DNA from: Amycolatopsis eburnea
GTDB taxonomy: Bacteria > Actinomycetota > Actinomycetes > Mycobacteriales > Pseudonocardiaceae
Direction: 5' to 3'
Assembly: GCF_003937945.1 (NCBI RefSeq)
Contig: NZ_RSEC01000047.1
Location: forward strand, 1 to 41,050
Length of the DNA: 41,050 nt
The first letter of the stretch is position 1, and every line of letters begins with the position of its first letter. The translations under genes and the position numbers were made by a program. Shown piece by piece: positions 1 through 10,072 of the stretch. The notes below the pieces were generated by a model that made no database searches, was not told where the DNA came from, and was given only the letters and a program-made list of their open reading frames with translations.

Positions 1-2
1 GC

Positions 3-113
3 GTCCGCGGCTACATCTCCACCGCCCGCAAGAACAGCCTCCACGTCATCACCGCACTCCGCGACGCCATCACCGGAAACCCCTGGCTACCAACAACTGC
101 CGAAATGGCCTGA
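3..113 (+). CDS. IS66-type transposase, C-terminal end (partial)
   Basis: The first 36 codons of the window read in frame to a TGA and encode a tail containing RGYISTARKN, TALRDAITGNPWLP and a short end. This matches the usual C-terminus of IS66-family transposases, which catalyse DNA cut-and-paste. The gene begins before the window, so the catalytic DDE core cannot be seen, nor can it be decided whether the element is intact. No terminal inverted repeat was identified after the stop. The family call rests on recognition of the tail only. Confidence 0.6.
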   Translation, partial: VRGYISTARKNSLHVITALRDAITGNPWLPTTAEMA

Positions 114-134
114 ACAGTCACCCTGATCGTGTGA

Positions 135-163
135 TGAACAGGTGTTCGTATTCCCGGTAATCT
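135..163 (+). promoter_or_regulatory. Putative promoter of the 13E12-type gene
   Basis: TGAACA (135-140) and TAATCT (158-163), separated by 17 bp, resemble -35 and -10 boxes. Transcription would begin about 6-7 nt after the -10, at the GTG at 170, so the mRNA may be leaderless. No Shine-Dalgarno sequence is seen in front of that GTG. Confidence 0.35.
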
Positions 164-169
164 GGGTGT

Positions 170-1375
170 GTGGACAGAGAAGCGGTGTGGCAAGCGGATG
201 CGGCGGCCTTGGCCGACCGTGTTGTTGCGCTGCTCACTGTGGTGCGGTCTGCTGAGGCGGAAATCGGTGCGCTGCTGGTGGAAATCGAATCCCGCGGCGT
301 CCAGGAACTCTTCGGATACCGCACCACTGCACGCCTTTACGAGCACCTCGCGGACGTTCCGCACGCTGCCGCCAGACGCACCGTCGCCCGTGCCCAAGCC
401 CTCTACTCCTCCGACGCCACCCCCGCCCTCGCCCCGGCCACCGGTGCCGCCGCCGTGACCGGCTCGTTGAGCACTCCGATGATCGACACCATCATCGACG
501 CCGTCTCCCGCATCCCCGCCACCCACCGCGACACCGCCGAAGCCGACCTCCTCACCTTCGCCACCGACGCCGGTCATAAACAAGTCGCCGCCCTCGGCGC
601 GCGGATCCTGGCCCACCTCGACCCCGACGGCGTTGAACCCGAGGACACCGAACCCGCCACCCCGACCCGGGAACTGTCGCTGCGCCGCAAACGCACCGGA
701 ACCTGGGAACTCACCGGCCGCTTCGACGACGAAACCGGCACCCGCGCCAGCGCCCTGCTCGACGCGTTGGCCGAACGTCGCGGTGCCGACGACCTCCGCT
801 CCCCGCAGGAACGCTACGGCGACGCCTTCTCCGACGCAGTCGACCTGGCGTTGAATTCCCCAGAGTTACCGACGCAGGCTGGGGAACGCGCCCACGTCAT
901 GGTCGCGGTCTCCCTCACCGACCTCCAGTCCGGCCTCGGCACGGCCACCCTCGGCGACACCGGCGTGATTTCGGCCGCCGAAGCCCGCCTTCACGCCTGC
1001 GACTGCAAACTGATCCCCGCCGTCCTCGGCTCCGCCAGCGAACCCCTCGACTTAGGTCGTGCCCGCCGCCTGATCTCACCCGGCTTGCGCCGGGCGTTGT
1101 TCCTGCGCGACCGCGGCTGCGCCTTCCCCGGCTGCCACCGCCCACCCCGCCACTGCCAGGGCCACCACATCCGCCACTGGGCCGACGGCGGCCCGACGGA
1201 ACTGGCCAACCTGGTCCTGTTGTGCGGCCACCACCACCGGCTGTTGCACCGCTCCGGCTGGCAAGTCCGCATCGCCACCGACGGCCACCCGGAGTTCCTG
1301 CCACCACGGTTCCTGGACAAACGCCGAAAACCCCGGCGCAACAACCTGCATCAGCCGCTGCCCTTCGCAGCCTGA
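170..1375 (+). CDS. 13E12 repeat family DUF222 / HNH endonuclease-like protein
   Basis: A 401-residue protein with an N-terminal helical DUF222 region (about residues 10-290) and a C-terminal HNH nuclease motif: C317-x4-C, GHH at about 331-333 and a closing CGHHH. This is the architecture of the 13E12 repeat family, which is multicopy in actinobacteria. The HNH fold suggests metal-dependent DNA cleavage; the biological role of the family is not settled. The GTG at 170 was chosen because the promoter-like boxes end just before it and the family N-terminus starts there. It sits directly after a transposase end, which fits a mobile or repetitive context. Confidence 0.85.
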   Translation: MDREAVWQADAAALADRVVALLTVVRSAEAEIGALLVEIESRGVQELFGYRTTARLYEHLADVPHAAARRTVARAQALYSSDATPALAPATGAAAVTGSLSTPMIDTIIDAVSRIPATHRDTAEADLLTFATDAGHKQVAALGARILAHLDPDGVEPEDTEPATPTRELSLRRKRTGTWELTGRFDDETGTRASALLDALAERRGADDLRSPQERYGDAFSDAVDLALNSPELPTQAGERAHVMVAVSLTDLQSGLGTATLGDTGVISAAEARLHACDCKLIPAVLGSASEPLDLGRARRLISPGLRRALFLRDRGCAFPGCHRPPRHCQGHHIRHWADGGPTELANLVLLCGHHHRLLHRSGWQVRIATDGHPEFLPPRFLDKRRKPRRNNLHQPLPFAA

Positions 1376-1719
1376 ACACGGGACAGGCCCGCAGCCACCG
1401 GCTACTGGCCTATCCCCACGTCTGCTGGTACTGGAACTTCCCATCCCAGCCGGTCGTTCCCGTTGGAACGCAACGACCTCGTGGGTGCCGTCCACTTCGG
1501 GTCGGTGAACGGCGGCCTGGCAGCCAGCGTCCGCAGCCGGTGGGTGACGGCCCATTCAGGCATCCGCGTCCCGGTGGCACCGCCGCAGTTGCGGTGGACC
1601 GTCCGCCGCCACCCGAGTGGCTGAGCGGGCCCGTAAGAGATCGGTAACCGTCAACCGCGGTACGTCTGGGCGATTCGTCCCGTTGAATAGGGCATCGCCG
1701 ATGACGGAGGACGACCGAG
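1376..1719. other. 344-bp intergenic gap, no gene recognised
   Basis: A weak hairpin lies at 1380-1416 (GGGACAGGCC pairing 9 of 10 with GGCCTATCCC), which may terminate the preceding gene. A minus-strand frame of about 50 codons can be read from about 1563 but resembles nothing known. A ribosome binding site (GGAGGACGACC) precedes the ATG at 1720. Nothing else is seen. Confidence 0.5.
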
Positions 1720-2262
1720 ATGAACCGCACGACCCGCCGACTCGCCCGCCCCTGGCTGATCGGCGTCCTGGCAGCAGGCCTGGTCGCGGTCGCGGTGGGC
1801 CTGTACTGGTTCCAGCCGTGGCAGCTGTGGGTCGACCAGACGGTGCAGGAAACCCTGCCGACGGCCGCCGCCGCGCCGGCGCCGGAGTCGTCGGCGCCGC
1901 AGCCCGTGGCGCCGGTCGAAGTCGCGGCCGGCAAGCTGATCAGCCACGAACACGAGACCACCGGCACCGTCCGGGTCCTGCGCGCCGCCGACGGGTCACT
2001 GCTGCTGCGCCTGGAAGACCTGGCCACCAGCAGCGGCCCCGACGTGCACGTCTGGCTCACCGACGCGCCCGTGAAACCGGGCAAGGACGGCTGGGGTGTC
2101 TTCGACGACGGCAAGTACCTCGACGCCGGCAAGCTCAAGGGCAACAAGGGAAACCAGAACTACGCCCTTCCGGCGGGCACCGACCTGGCCGGTTACTCCA
2201 GCGTCAGCATCTGGTGCGATCGCTTCAACGTGTCGTTCGGGGCCGCGGAACTCAGCCGGTGA
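1720..2262 (+). CDS. Membrane-anchored DM13 domain protein
   Basis: A 180-residue protein with a basic N-terminus, one transmembrane or uncleaved signal segment (about residues 12-31), an Ala/Pro-rich spacer (about 48-65) and a DM13 domain (about 67-178). Typical DM13 stretches are visible: GTVRVLRAADGS, LRLEDLATSSGPDVHVWLTD, LKGNKGNQNYALPAGTDL and SVSIWCDRFNVSFG. DM13 is proposed to be a cytochrome-like or redox-related domain, with the Cys of IWCDRF as a candidate functional residue; its reaction is unknown. The strong GGAGGA site supports the ATG start. The end overlaps the convergent LysR gene by 11 nt. Confidence 0.85.
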   Translation: MNRTTRRLARPWLIGVLAAGLVAVAVGLYWFQPWQLWVDQTVQETLPTAAAAPAPESSAPQPVAPVEVAAGKLISHEHETTGTVRVLRAADGSLLLRLEDLATSSGPDVHVWLTDAPVKPGKDGWGVFDDGKYLDAGKLKGNKGNQNYALPAGTDLAGYSSVSIWCDRFNVSFGAAELSR

Positions 2263-3199
2263 TCGACTCGGCCGGGTGGGGCGTCCAGGGGATGGCCACG
2301 TCGAGGTCGGCGGCGAACGCGACGATCGCGTCCAGGACGGTCACCACCTCCGTGCGGGGTTCGGAGCGGGTCGTGCGGTGCCGGGCGATGAGGGTGCGGG
2401 TGCCGAGGCCGGGCAGGGACACCGCCTTGACGCCCTCCGGCACGGCTTCCCGCACCGCCAGCGCGGGTACCAGCGCGATGCCCAGGCCGCCCGCGACCAT
2501 CGACAGCGCCACGTTGTAGTCGTAGTAGCTGTGCCCCGGTGGCGGTGCCGACGGCAGCGCGCCGCGCGTGCGTTCGGTGGCGGCGTGGGCCGCGGTTTCG
2601 GAGTCGACGCCGAGCCAGGTGAGGTGCTGCAGGTCGGCCGTGCTCGCCGGGTCCGCCGTGCCGGTGGGGAGGACCAGCAGCCAGGGCTCTTCGAGGATCG
2701 GGACGTCGCGGGTGCCGCGGGCCGGCTTTCCCTGGCCCGCGGGGCTTTCGTCTTCGAGGATGAGCAGGTCGACCGCGCCCGAGCGCAGCGACTGCAGTGC
2801 CTTGCGCGTCTCCATTTCGCGGATCACGACTTCCAGGGCGGGGAACTGCTCGCGCAGCTGGTGCAGGAGCGGGATCAGCAGCGTGCGGATGACGGACTGG
2901 AAGGCGGCGATGACGACCGTGCCGGTGACGTCTTCGGCCAGCGCGGCGAGGGCCTTGCGCGCGTCGATCAGTTCGGCCTCGATGTGTTCGGCCGCCTCGG
3001 CCAGCACCCGCCCGGCGGGGGTCAGCACGGCGCCGGTCGGCTGGCGGTCCAGCACCGCGGTGCCGGTCGACTCCTCGAGGCGGGCGATCTGCTGGGACAC
3101 CGCCGACGGGGTCAGGTGCAGGAGCTCGGCGGCGGCGAGCACGCCGCCGGCGCGGTGCACGGCGAGCAGGACGGCCAGCCGTCGGGGATCGATCTGCAT
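2252..3199 (-). CDS. LysR-family transcriptional regulator
   Basis: A 315-residue LysR protein. The N-terminal winged helix-turn-helix (about residues 4-62) carries LLHLTPSAVSQQIARLEESTG, interrupted here as LLHLTPSAVSQ and QIARLEE. A substrate-binding effector domain follows (about 88-300). It is divergent from the small membrane protein starting at 3272, with a 72-bp intergenic region, so that gene is a plausible target. The effector is unknown. It converges on and overlaps the DM13 gene by 11 nt. Confidence 0.9.
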   Translation of the reverse strand: MQIDPRRLAVLLAVHRAGGVLAAAELLHLTPSAVSQQIARLEESTGTAVLDRQPTGAVLTPAGRVLAEAAEHIEAELIDARKALAALAEDVTGTVVIAAFQSVIRTLLIPLLHQLREQFPALEVVIREMETRKALQSLRSGAVDLLILEDESPAGQGKPARGTRDVPILEEPWLLVLPTGTADPASTADLQHLTWLGVDSETAAHAATERTRGALPSAPPPGHSYYDYNVALSMVAGGLGIALVPALAVREAVPEGVKAVSLPGLGTRTLIARHRTTRSEPRTEVVTVLDAIVAFAADLDVAIPWTPHPAESITG

Positions 3200-3271
3200 T
3201 CAGCAGAGCTTAACCCCTGGAGCAGATAACTTCGATTGCGCTGCACCCTACGAGCCGGTCACGATGGCGGC

Positions 3272-3862
3272 ATGGAGGAAATGTTGTCGCTGGCCGCCAC
3301 CGCGGCCGGCTGGCTGGGCGCCGCGGGCACCGCCGCGGCGTACGGTCTGGTGTCCCGCCGGGTGATCGCACCGGAGTCGGCCACGTTCCAGGCGCTCAAC
3401 CTGTCGGGCGCCGCGCTGCTGGGTGTTTCGGCCGCGGCCACCGGCTCGTGGCCCGCGGTCGCGGCGAACTCCGTCTGGGTCCTGATCAGCGTCGTGACGC
3501 TGTTCAGCGCGCGGCCGCTACGGCACCACGACGAACTTCCCGGTCCCCTCGTCGCCCTCCATGGCGCGGTGGGCGGCGACGATGTCGTCCAGCGCGAACA
3601 CCCGGTCCAAATGGGACGGACACCGACCGGCCTCGACCGCGTCGACGATCCGCCGCAGCACGGCGGCGTTGCCCTTCAGCGTGTCGCTGTGGAAGGCCGT
3701 GAGCTTCGTCCCCGACGGGATCGCCGCGATCGGTTCCAGCTCCGGGATCACCCACCCGCTGAGCGAGCCCGCCACGCACACCGTGCCGCCCGGCCGGACC
3801 AGGCGCAGGGAGTCCACCGCCGTGCGCGCGCCGACCAGGTCGAGGACGTGGTCCGGGCCTGA
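3272..3862 (+). CDS. CBU_0592-like small membrane protein with antisense read-through extension
   Basis: The first 78-80 residues form two or three hydrophobic segments (for example GWLGAAGTAAAYGLVS and AANSVWVLISVVTLF). They look like the small CBU_0592-type integral membrane proteins, which usually end near that point. Here no stop occurs: the frame continues for about 115 more residues that are polar, Arg/Asp-rich and entirely antisense to the convergent oxidoreductase gene, ending at 3862 (196 residues in all). The likely explanations are loss of the original stop, or a natural C-terminal extension. The start ATG at 3272 is chosen by homology of the first membrane segment. Confidence 0.55.
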   Translation: MEEMLSLAATAAGWLGAAGTAAAYGLVSRRVIAPESATFQALNLSGAALLGVSAAATGSWPAVAANSVWVLISVVTLFSARPLRHHDELPGPLVALHGAVGGDDVVQREHPVQMGRTPTGLDRVDDPPQHGGVALQRVAVEGRELRPRRDRRDRFQLRDHPPAERARHAHRAARPDQAQGVHRRARADQVEDVVRA

Positions 3863-4480
3863 CGGCCAGATCGCGCGGACGCCGGCCGCCACCGAGGCGC
3901 CGTCGTCGACCACGGCGTGGTCGGTGGTCAGGGCCGCGGCTTTGCCTGCCCGGCGGGTCGTGGCGGCGGTCTCGACGCCCCGCGCGGCCGCGAGCGACGC
4001 GGCGGCCATGCCCACCGAGGACGTGCCGCCGCGGATCAGCAGCCGGTCGCCCGGCTCCAGGCCGAGGGTGTCCAGGGCGCCCTGCGCGGTCATGAACGTT
4101 TCCGGCAGCGCGGCCAGTACCGGCCACGGCAACGTCGTCTCGACCGGCATCAGCAGGGCGTTCGGCACCAGCGCGTACTCCGCGTAGCCGCCGTCGAACT
4201 GCCGGCCCAGCTCACCCATCACCGCGGCGACGGTGGTGCCTTCGGCGAGCGCGGGGTCGGTCGATTCGGCCACGACGCCGACGCATTCGATCCCCAGCAC
4301 GCGCGGGAAGGTGACCGCGGGGGAGTGACCCTGGCGGGTCCGCAGCTCGGAGCGGTTCAAGCCCGCGCCCCGGACGTGGACCAGGCTCCAGCCGGGCCGG
4401 ACCGCGGGCACCGGGATCTCGCGGACCTCCAGCACTTCCGGGCCACCGGGGCGGACGCAGACCGCTGCTCTCATCTTCAT
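3518..4480 (-). CDS. Zinc-independent MDR family NADPH:quinone oxidoreductase-like protein
   Basis: A 320-residue medium-chain dehydrogenase/reductase. The N-terminal GroES-like half includes GAGLNRSELRTRQG and VLGIECVGVV. The Rossmann half has GDRLLIRGGTSSVGMAA, a nucleotide-binding loop, and then VLDLVGARTAVDSLRLVRPGG, here quoted in parts: VLDLVGA, LVRPGGTVC. The structural-zinc Cys cluster of alcohol dehydrogenases is absent, so quinone or enone reduction with NAD(P)H is more likely. ATG codons at 4480 and 4474 are both possible starts. It is divergent from the AraC gene 55 bp away, which probably regulates it. Its 3' half is overlapped on the other strand by the extended frame of the gene at 3272. 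Confidence 0.85.
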   Translation of the reverse strand: MKMRAAVCVRPGGPEVLEVREIPVPAVRPGWSLVHVRGAGLNRSELRTRQGHSPAVTFPRVLGIECVGVVAESTDPALAEGTTVAAVMGELGRQFDGGYAEYALVPNALLMPVETTLPWPVLAALPETFMTAQGALDTLGLEPGDRLLIRGGTSSVGMAAASLAAARGVETAATTRRAGKAAALTTDHAVVDDGASVAAGVRAIWPSGPDHVLDLVGARTAVDSLRLVRPGGTVCVAGSLSGWVIPELEPIAAIPSGTKLTAFHSDTLKGNAAVLRRIVDAVEAGRCPSHLDRVFALDDIVAAHRAMEGDEGTGKFVVVP

Positions 4481-4535
4481 GTCCGCCACTTTGGGCCCGG
4501 ACCGGCGTGGCCGACCACCGGTAGGATGCCAAGTC

Positions 4536-5297
4536 ATGCCCATCGGACGCCAAGCTTCGCGGATCTGGCCGTCCGGCGGTGCCCACCTGTGGAGTCCGGG
4601 GGCGAGCAGCGAGGCGCACACCCACGACCGCGGCCACCTGGTGTACGCGGCTCGCGGGGTGCTGTCGGTGCACTCCGAACGGGGGACGTCGGTGGTGCCC
4701 GCCACGCGCGTGGCCTGGATCCCCGCCGGGTTCGGCCACCACCACCGGGCGCACGGCCACACCGACATGCGGATCGTCTTCCTGACGGCGTCCCTGGCCC
4801 GGCTCGTTCCCGCGCACCCCGCGGTCTTCGCCGCGTCCGGCCTCGCCCGGGAGGTCCTGCTCGCGCTGACCGGCACCCGCGAGTACGACCGCGCGGCGAC
4901 CGCCCGCCTGCACCGGGTGCTCGTCGAGGAGCTCCGGGAAGCGCCGGAGCAGCCGCTGCAGCTGCCGGAACCCCGCGACGACCGGCTGCGCGCCGTCGCG
5001 CGGGTGCTGTACGAGAACCCCGCCGACACCACCCCGCTCGCCGAGCTGGGCCGCCGGAGCGGGGCGAGCGCCCGCACGCTGAGCCGGCTGTTCCGCGACG
5101 AGCTCGGCATGACGTTCTACGAGTGGCGCACCCAGCTGCGCGTCCACCACGCGCTGGTCCTGCTGGCCGAGGGCCACGACACGACGCGCGTGGCGCACGC
5201 CTGCGGCTGGGCGAACCCGAGCGGCTTCATCACGGCGTTCACGGCGATCATCGGGACCACCCCGGGCCGCCACCGGCAGCTCACCAGACCAGTTTGA
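4536..5297 (+). CDS. AraC-family transcriptional regulator with cupin sensor
   Basis: A 253-residue regulator. An N-terminal cupin sensor (about residues 15-95) shows EAHTHDRGHLVYAARGVL and VPATRVAWIPAGFGHHH. The C-terminal AraC DNA-binding domain (about 150-248) has two helix-turn-helix motifs, with LAELGRRSGASARTLSRLF and the second-helix signature GWANPSGFITAF near the end. The ATG at 4536 places the start at MPIGRQ, after an AGGA-like site. It is divergent from the oxidoreductase at 4480. The 3' end overlaps the convergent gene at 5281 by 17 nt. Confidence 0.9.
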   Translation: MPIGRQASRIWPSGGAHLWSPGASSEAHTHDRGHLVYAARGVLSVHSERGTSVVPATRVAWIPAGFGHHHRAHGHTDMRIVFLTASLARLVPAHPAVFAASGLAREVLLALTGTREYDRAATARLHRVLVEELREAPEQPLQLPEPRDDRLRAVARVLYENPADTTPLAELGRRSGASARTLSRLFRDELGMTFYEWRTQLRVHHALVLLAEGHDTTRVAHACGWANPSGFITAFTAIIGTTPGRHRQLTRPV

Positions 5298-5628
5298 TGC
5301 CCATGGCCATCGCGGTGAAGCACAGGATCCACAGGACGATCGGGCCCGCGGCGCCGTGGAACTCGACGAGCGTGCCCAGCCGCATCTTGATCCGGTCGAA
5401 GCGCGCTTCGAACGCGGCGATGATCAGGAACGAGGCCAAGGCCGCCGACGGGAGGCCGACGATGGCGGGGAAGTGGCCGGCCACCAGGTCCCGGACCCAC
5501 GGTTCCCGGCGCCAGGACGCCGCGGCCACGGGGAAGGTGAACACGGACATCTGGACGAGGGCAGCCAGGCCGCCGAGCCAGACGACGGCGTGCCGGACGC
5601 GGTGGGATCTCTCGGGCTGTTCGGTCAC
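5281..5628 (-). CDS. Small membrane protein of unknown function
   Basis: A 115-residue protein from a GTG start, with three likely membrane segments (about residues 13-34, 52-72 and 90-112). The polar loop after segment two contains FEARFDRIKMRLGTLVEFHG. I do not recognise a named family. It converges on the AraC gene with a 17-nt overlap and sits 71 nt downstream of the end of the next LysR gene on the same strand, so the two may be co-transcribed. Confidence 0.6.
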   Translation of the reverse strand: MTEQPERSHRVRHAVVWLGGLAALVQMSVFTFPVAAASWRREPWVRDLVAGHFPAIVGLPSAALASFLIIAAFEARFDRIKMRLGTLVEFHGAAGPIVLWILCFTAMAMGIKLVW

Positions 5629-5699
5629 GCCAACAGAGGCGCGGCCCGGGCACCCCGCGTAACGGATTCCGGCTACGGTTCACCTGGACGGCGCAACGG

Positions 5700-6626
5700 T
5701 CAGCCCGCCGCCGGACTGTCCACAAGAGACACCAGCCCGACCGGCAGGCGCTTCCGGTCCGCGACGAAGCCGACGATCGCGTCGCGCAGGGCGCGCACCG
5801 CGCGGGTCGGGTCCACCTCCCGCCGGACCGCGAGCTGCACCACCCGGGTCATCCCCGCTTCCGGGGCGAACCGCGTCATCGAGAACCGGTCGCCCGCCAC
5901 CGTGCTCGGGACCACCGCCGCACCCAATCCCGCGCGGACCAGTTCGAGGACCGCGTCCATCTCCCCGCCCTCGATCGCGAACGCCGGTTCGAAACCCGCG
6001 GTGCGGCAGGCGTTCACCGTCGCCTCGCGGACGTCGTACCCGCGGCGGAACATCACCAGCGGGACGTCGGCCAGGTCGCGGATGCCGAGGCGGGTGCTCG
6101 CGATCGGGGCGTCGGCCGGGGCGATCACCACCAGTTCCTCCAGCAGCAACGGCGTCGCCGCCAGGTGCGGGTCCGCCGGGGCGCTCGCCAGCAGGGCCAG
6201 GTCCAGCGCGCCTTCGGACAGCCGCTGCCGCAGGTCGCCCGAGCCGCTTTCGTGCAGCTCCAGCTGGATGCCCGGGTAGCGGCGGCGGAACGCGGCCAGC
6301 ATCGCCGGGAGCAGGCCCGTGCACAGGCTGGGCGGCGCGCCCAGCCGCACGCGGCCGCGGTCGAGCTCGTCCAGCTCCCGGATGGCCCGCTGGGCGGTTT
6401 CGGTCTCGGCGAGGATGCGCCGCGCGATCGGGAGCAGGGTTTCGCCCGCTTCGGTGAGCGTGACGTTGCCGCGGATCCGGTGGAACAGCGGTGCGCCCAG
6501 GTCGTGTTCGAGCGCGCGGATCTGCTGCGACAGCGAGGGCTGGGCGACGCGCACCTGTTCGGCGGCGCGGGTGAAGTGCCGGTGTTCGGCGACGGCCACG
6601 AAGTAGGCGAGCTGCTGGAACTGCAC
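5700..6626 (-). CDS. LysR-family regulator, probable regulator of the succinate dehydrogenase operon
   Basis: A 308-residue LysR protein. The winged helix-turn-helix at about residues 1-60 reads FTRAAEQVRVAQPSLSQQIR followed by ALEHDLGAPLFHR. The effector domain lies at about 88-295. The GTG at 6626 is chosen because the conserved LysR N-terminus (QFQQLAYFVAV) starts directly after it. It is divergent from the sdhC gene, with a perfect LysR-type palindrome 9 nt upstream of its own start, so it probably regulates both itself and the sdh operon. The signal is unknown. Confidence 0.9.
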   Translation of the reverse strand: MQFQQLAYFVAVAEHRHFTRAAEQVRVAQPSLSQQIRALEHDLGAPLFHRIRGNVTLTEAGETLLPIARRILAETETAQRAIRELDELDRGRVRLGAPPSLCTGLLPAMLAAFRRRYPGIQLELHESGSGDLRQRLSEGALDLALLASAPADPHLAATPLLLEELVVIAPADAPIASTRLGIRDLADVPLVMFRRGYDVREATVNACRTAGFEPAFAIEGGEMDAVLELVRAGLGAAVVPSTVAGDRFSMTRFAPEAGMTRVVQLAVRREVDPTRAVRALRDAIVGFVADRKRLPVGLVSLVDSPAAG

Positions 6627-6634
6627 GCCATTAT

Positions 6635-6651
6635 GATAGCCGCTGGCTATC
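6635..6651. promoter_or_regulatory. LysR-type operator between lysR and sdhC
   Basis: A perfect inverted repeat, GATAGCC-GCT-GGCTATC, contains the LysR T-N11-A core (TAGCCGCTGGCTA). Its centre at 6643 lies about 65 bp upstream of the predicted sdhC transcription start, the standard position of a LysR recognition site, and just upstream of the lysR GTG, where it could mediate autorepression. Confidence 0.7.
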
Positions 6652-6672
6652 GCGAGCAGAGTTATCATGTCT

Positions 6673-6701
6673 TTGACCTCTCAATGGTGCCCACCTAACG
6701 T
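6673..6701 (+). promoter_or_regulatory. Promoter of the sdhCAB operon
   Basis: TTGACC (6673-6678), 17 bp, then TAACGT (6696-6701) form a good -35/-10 pair. The predicted start of transcription is about 6708-6709, coincident with GTG codons at 6709 and 6712. The spacing to the LysR palindrome fits activation by the divergent regulator. Confidence 0.6.
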
Positions 6702-6708
6702 CGAGCGA

Positions 6709-7406
6709 GTGGTGAACGACCTCGCAACCCGGCGGCCCGTCCGGGACTTCTGGGCCTCGACGATCGGCAAGAAGATCGTCATGGCGGTGAGCGGCGCGCT
6801 GCTGCTCGCGTTCGTCTTCGCGCACATGGTCGGCAACCTCAAGACGTTCCTCGGGGCCGGCGACCTCAACCACTACGCCCACTGGCTGCGCACGATCGGC
6901 GAGCCGGTGCTGCGCTACGAGTGGTTCCTCTGGATCCAGCGCGTGGTCCTGTTCGCGGCGCTCGTCCTGCACGTCACCGCGGCGGTGCAGCTGGCCCGGC
7001 GCGACCTGCGCGCGCGGCCGGTGCGCTACGTCCACCGGCGGCCGGTACGGGCCACCTTCGCGGTGCGCACCATGCGCTGGGGCGGTGCGACGCTCGCGCT
7101 GTTCCTCGTCTGGCACATCCTCGACTTCACCGTCGGCGCGGTGAACCGGGACTTCGTACCCGGCGACCTGTACCACAACCTCGTCGCCGACTTCCAGGTC
7201 TGGTGGGTGAACCTGATCTACCTGGCCGCACTCGCGATGCTTGGCCTGCACATCCACCACGGCTTCGCCAGCGCCGCGCGCACGCTGGGCGTCACCAGCG
7301 TGCGGCGAGAACGGGCGATCAAGCTCCTCGGCAGCACGACGGCGGTCGTGGTCGCGGGCGGCTACGCCCTCGTCCCGGTCGCGATCATGACAGGACTGGT
7401 GCGCTG

Positions 7407-7407
<1 letters not shown>
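6709..7407 (+). CDS. sdhC: Succinate dehydrogenase / fumarate reductase cytochrome b subunit
   Basis: A 232-residue membrane anchor with five likely transmembrane helices. Characteristic stretches are KKIVMAVSGALLLAFVFAHM, VGNLKTF and VWHILDFTVG, the last with candidate haem-ligand His residues, plus LGLHIHHGFASAARTLG. This single-anchor type corresponds to the cytochrome b558 subunit of type B complexes, like the Sdh1 enzymes of mycobacteria; it passes electrons to the quinone pool. Start choice: the promoter boxes end just before GTG 6709 (or 6712), implying a leaderless mRNA. An in-frame ATG at 6667 would lie upstream of the -35 and overlap the regulatory region. The stop overlaps the ATG of sdhA by one base. 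Confidence 0.88.
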
Positions 7408-9325
<1,918 letters not shown>

Positions 9326-9329
<4 letters not shown>

Positions 9330-10072
9330 AACTCACCGTCCGCATCTGGCGCCAGGCCGGTCCCGCCACGGAGGGCAGGCTGGTCTCGTACCCGGTCGAC
9401 GGGATCAGCCCGGACATGTCCTTCCTGGAAATGCTGGACGTGCTCAACCAGGAACTGATCGCCGCCGGCGAGGAACCCGTCGCGTTCGACCACGACTGCC
9501 GCGAGGGCATCTGCGGCTCCTGCGGCGTCGTGATCAACGGGCAGGCCCACGGGCCCGAGCGCACGACGTCGTGCCAGCTGCACATGCGCTCGTTCGCCGA
9601 CGGCGAGGTGATCGACGTCGAACCCTGGCGCGCCAAGGGTTTCCCGGTGATCAAGGACCTGGTCGTGGACCGCTCGGCGCTCGACCGGATCGTCCAGGCC
9701 GGCGGTTACGTCAGCGCCCCCACCGGCAGCGCCCCGGACGCCCACGCGACGCCGGTGCCCAAGCCGGACGCGGACCTCGCCTTCGACAACGCGACCTGCA
9801 TCGGCTGCGGCGCGTGCGTCGCGGCCTGCCCCAACGGCTCGGCCACCCTCTTCACCGCGGCCAAGGTGACCCACCTTTCGCTGCTGCCGCAAGGACAGCC
9901 GGAACGCGCCCAGCGGGTGCTGGACATGGTCGACGCGATGGACGCGGAGGGCTTCGGCGGCTGCACGAACACCGGGGAGTGCGTGGCGTCGTGCCCGAAG
10001 GGCATCCCGTTCGCGAGCATCTCGGCCCTCAACCGCGAGTTCCGGAAGGCGAGCCGAGCCGGGCGCCGATGA
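9326..10072 (+). CDS. sdhB: Succinate dehydrogenase / fumarate reductase iron-sulfur subunit
   Basis: A 248-residue protein carrying all expected cluster ligands: a [2Fe-2S] cluster (C58, C63, C66, C83), then two ferredoxin-like motifs CIGCGACVAACPNG (C158, C161, C164, C168) and CTNTGECVASCPKG (C213, C219, C223), which supply the other two Fe-S clusters. It relays electrons from the flavoprotein to cytochrome b. The GTG start at 9326 overlaps the sdhA stop. Its last 44 nt overlap the convergent GDSL esterase gene. Confidence 0.95.

Noticed and set aside
1410..1563. A short minus-strand frame (about 50 codons) in the intergenic gap
   Set aside because: No ribosome binding site, no family and low-complexity composition; there is not enough support to call it a gene.
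6667..6708. ATG at 6667 as the sdhC start
   Set aside because: It would lie upstream of the best -35/-10 pair and within the LysR control region; GTG 6709/6712 fits the promoter better. It remains possible if another promoter is used.
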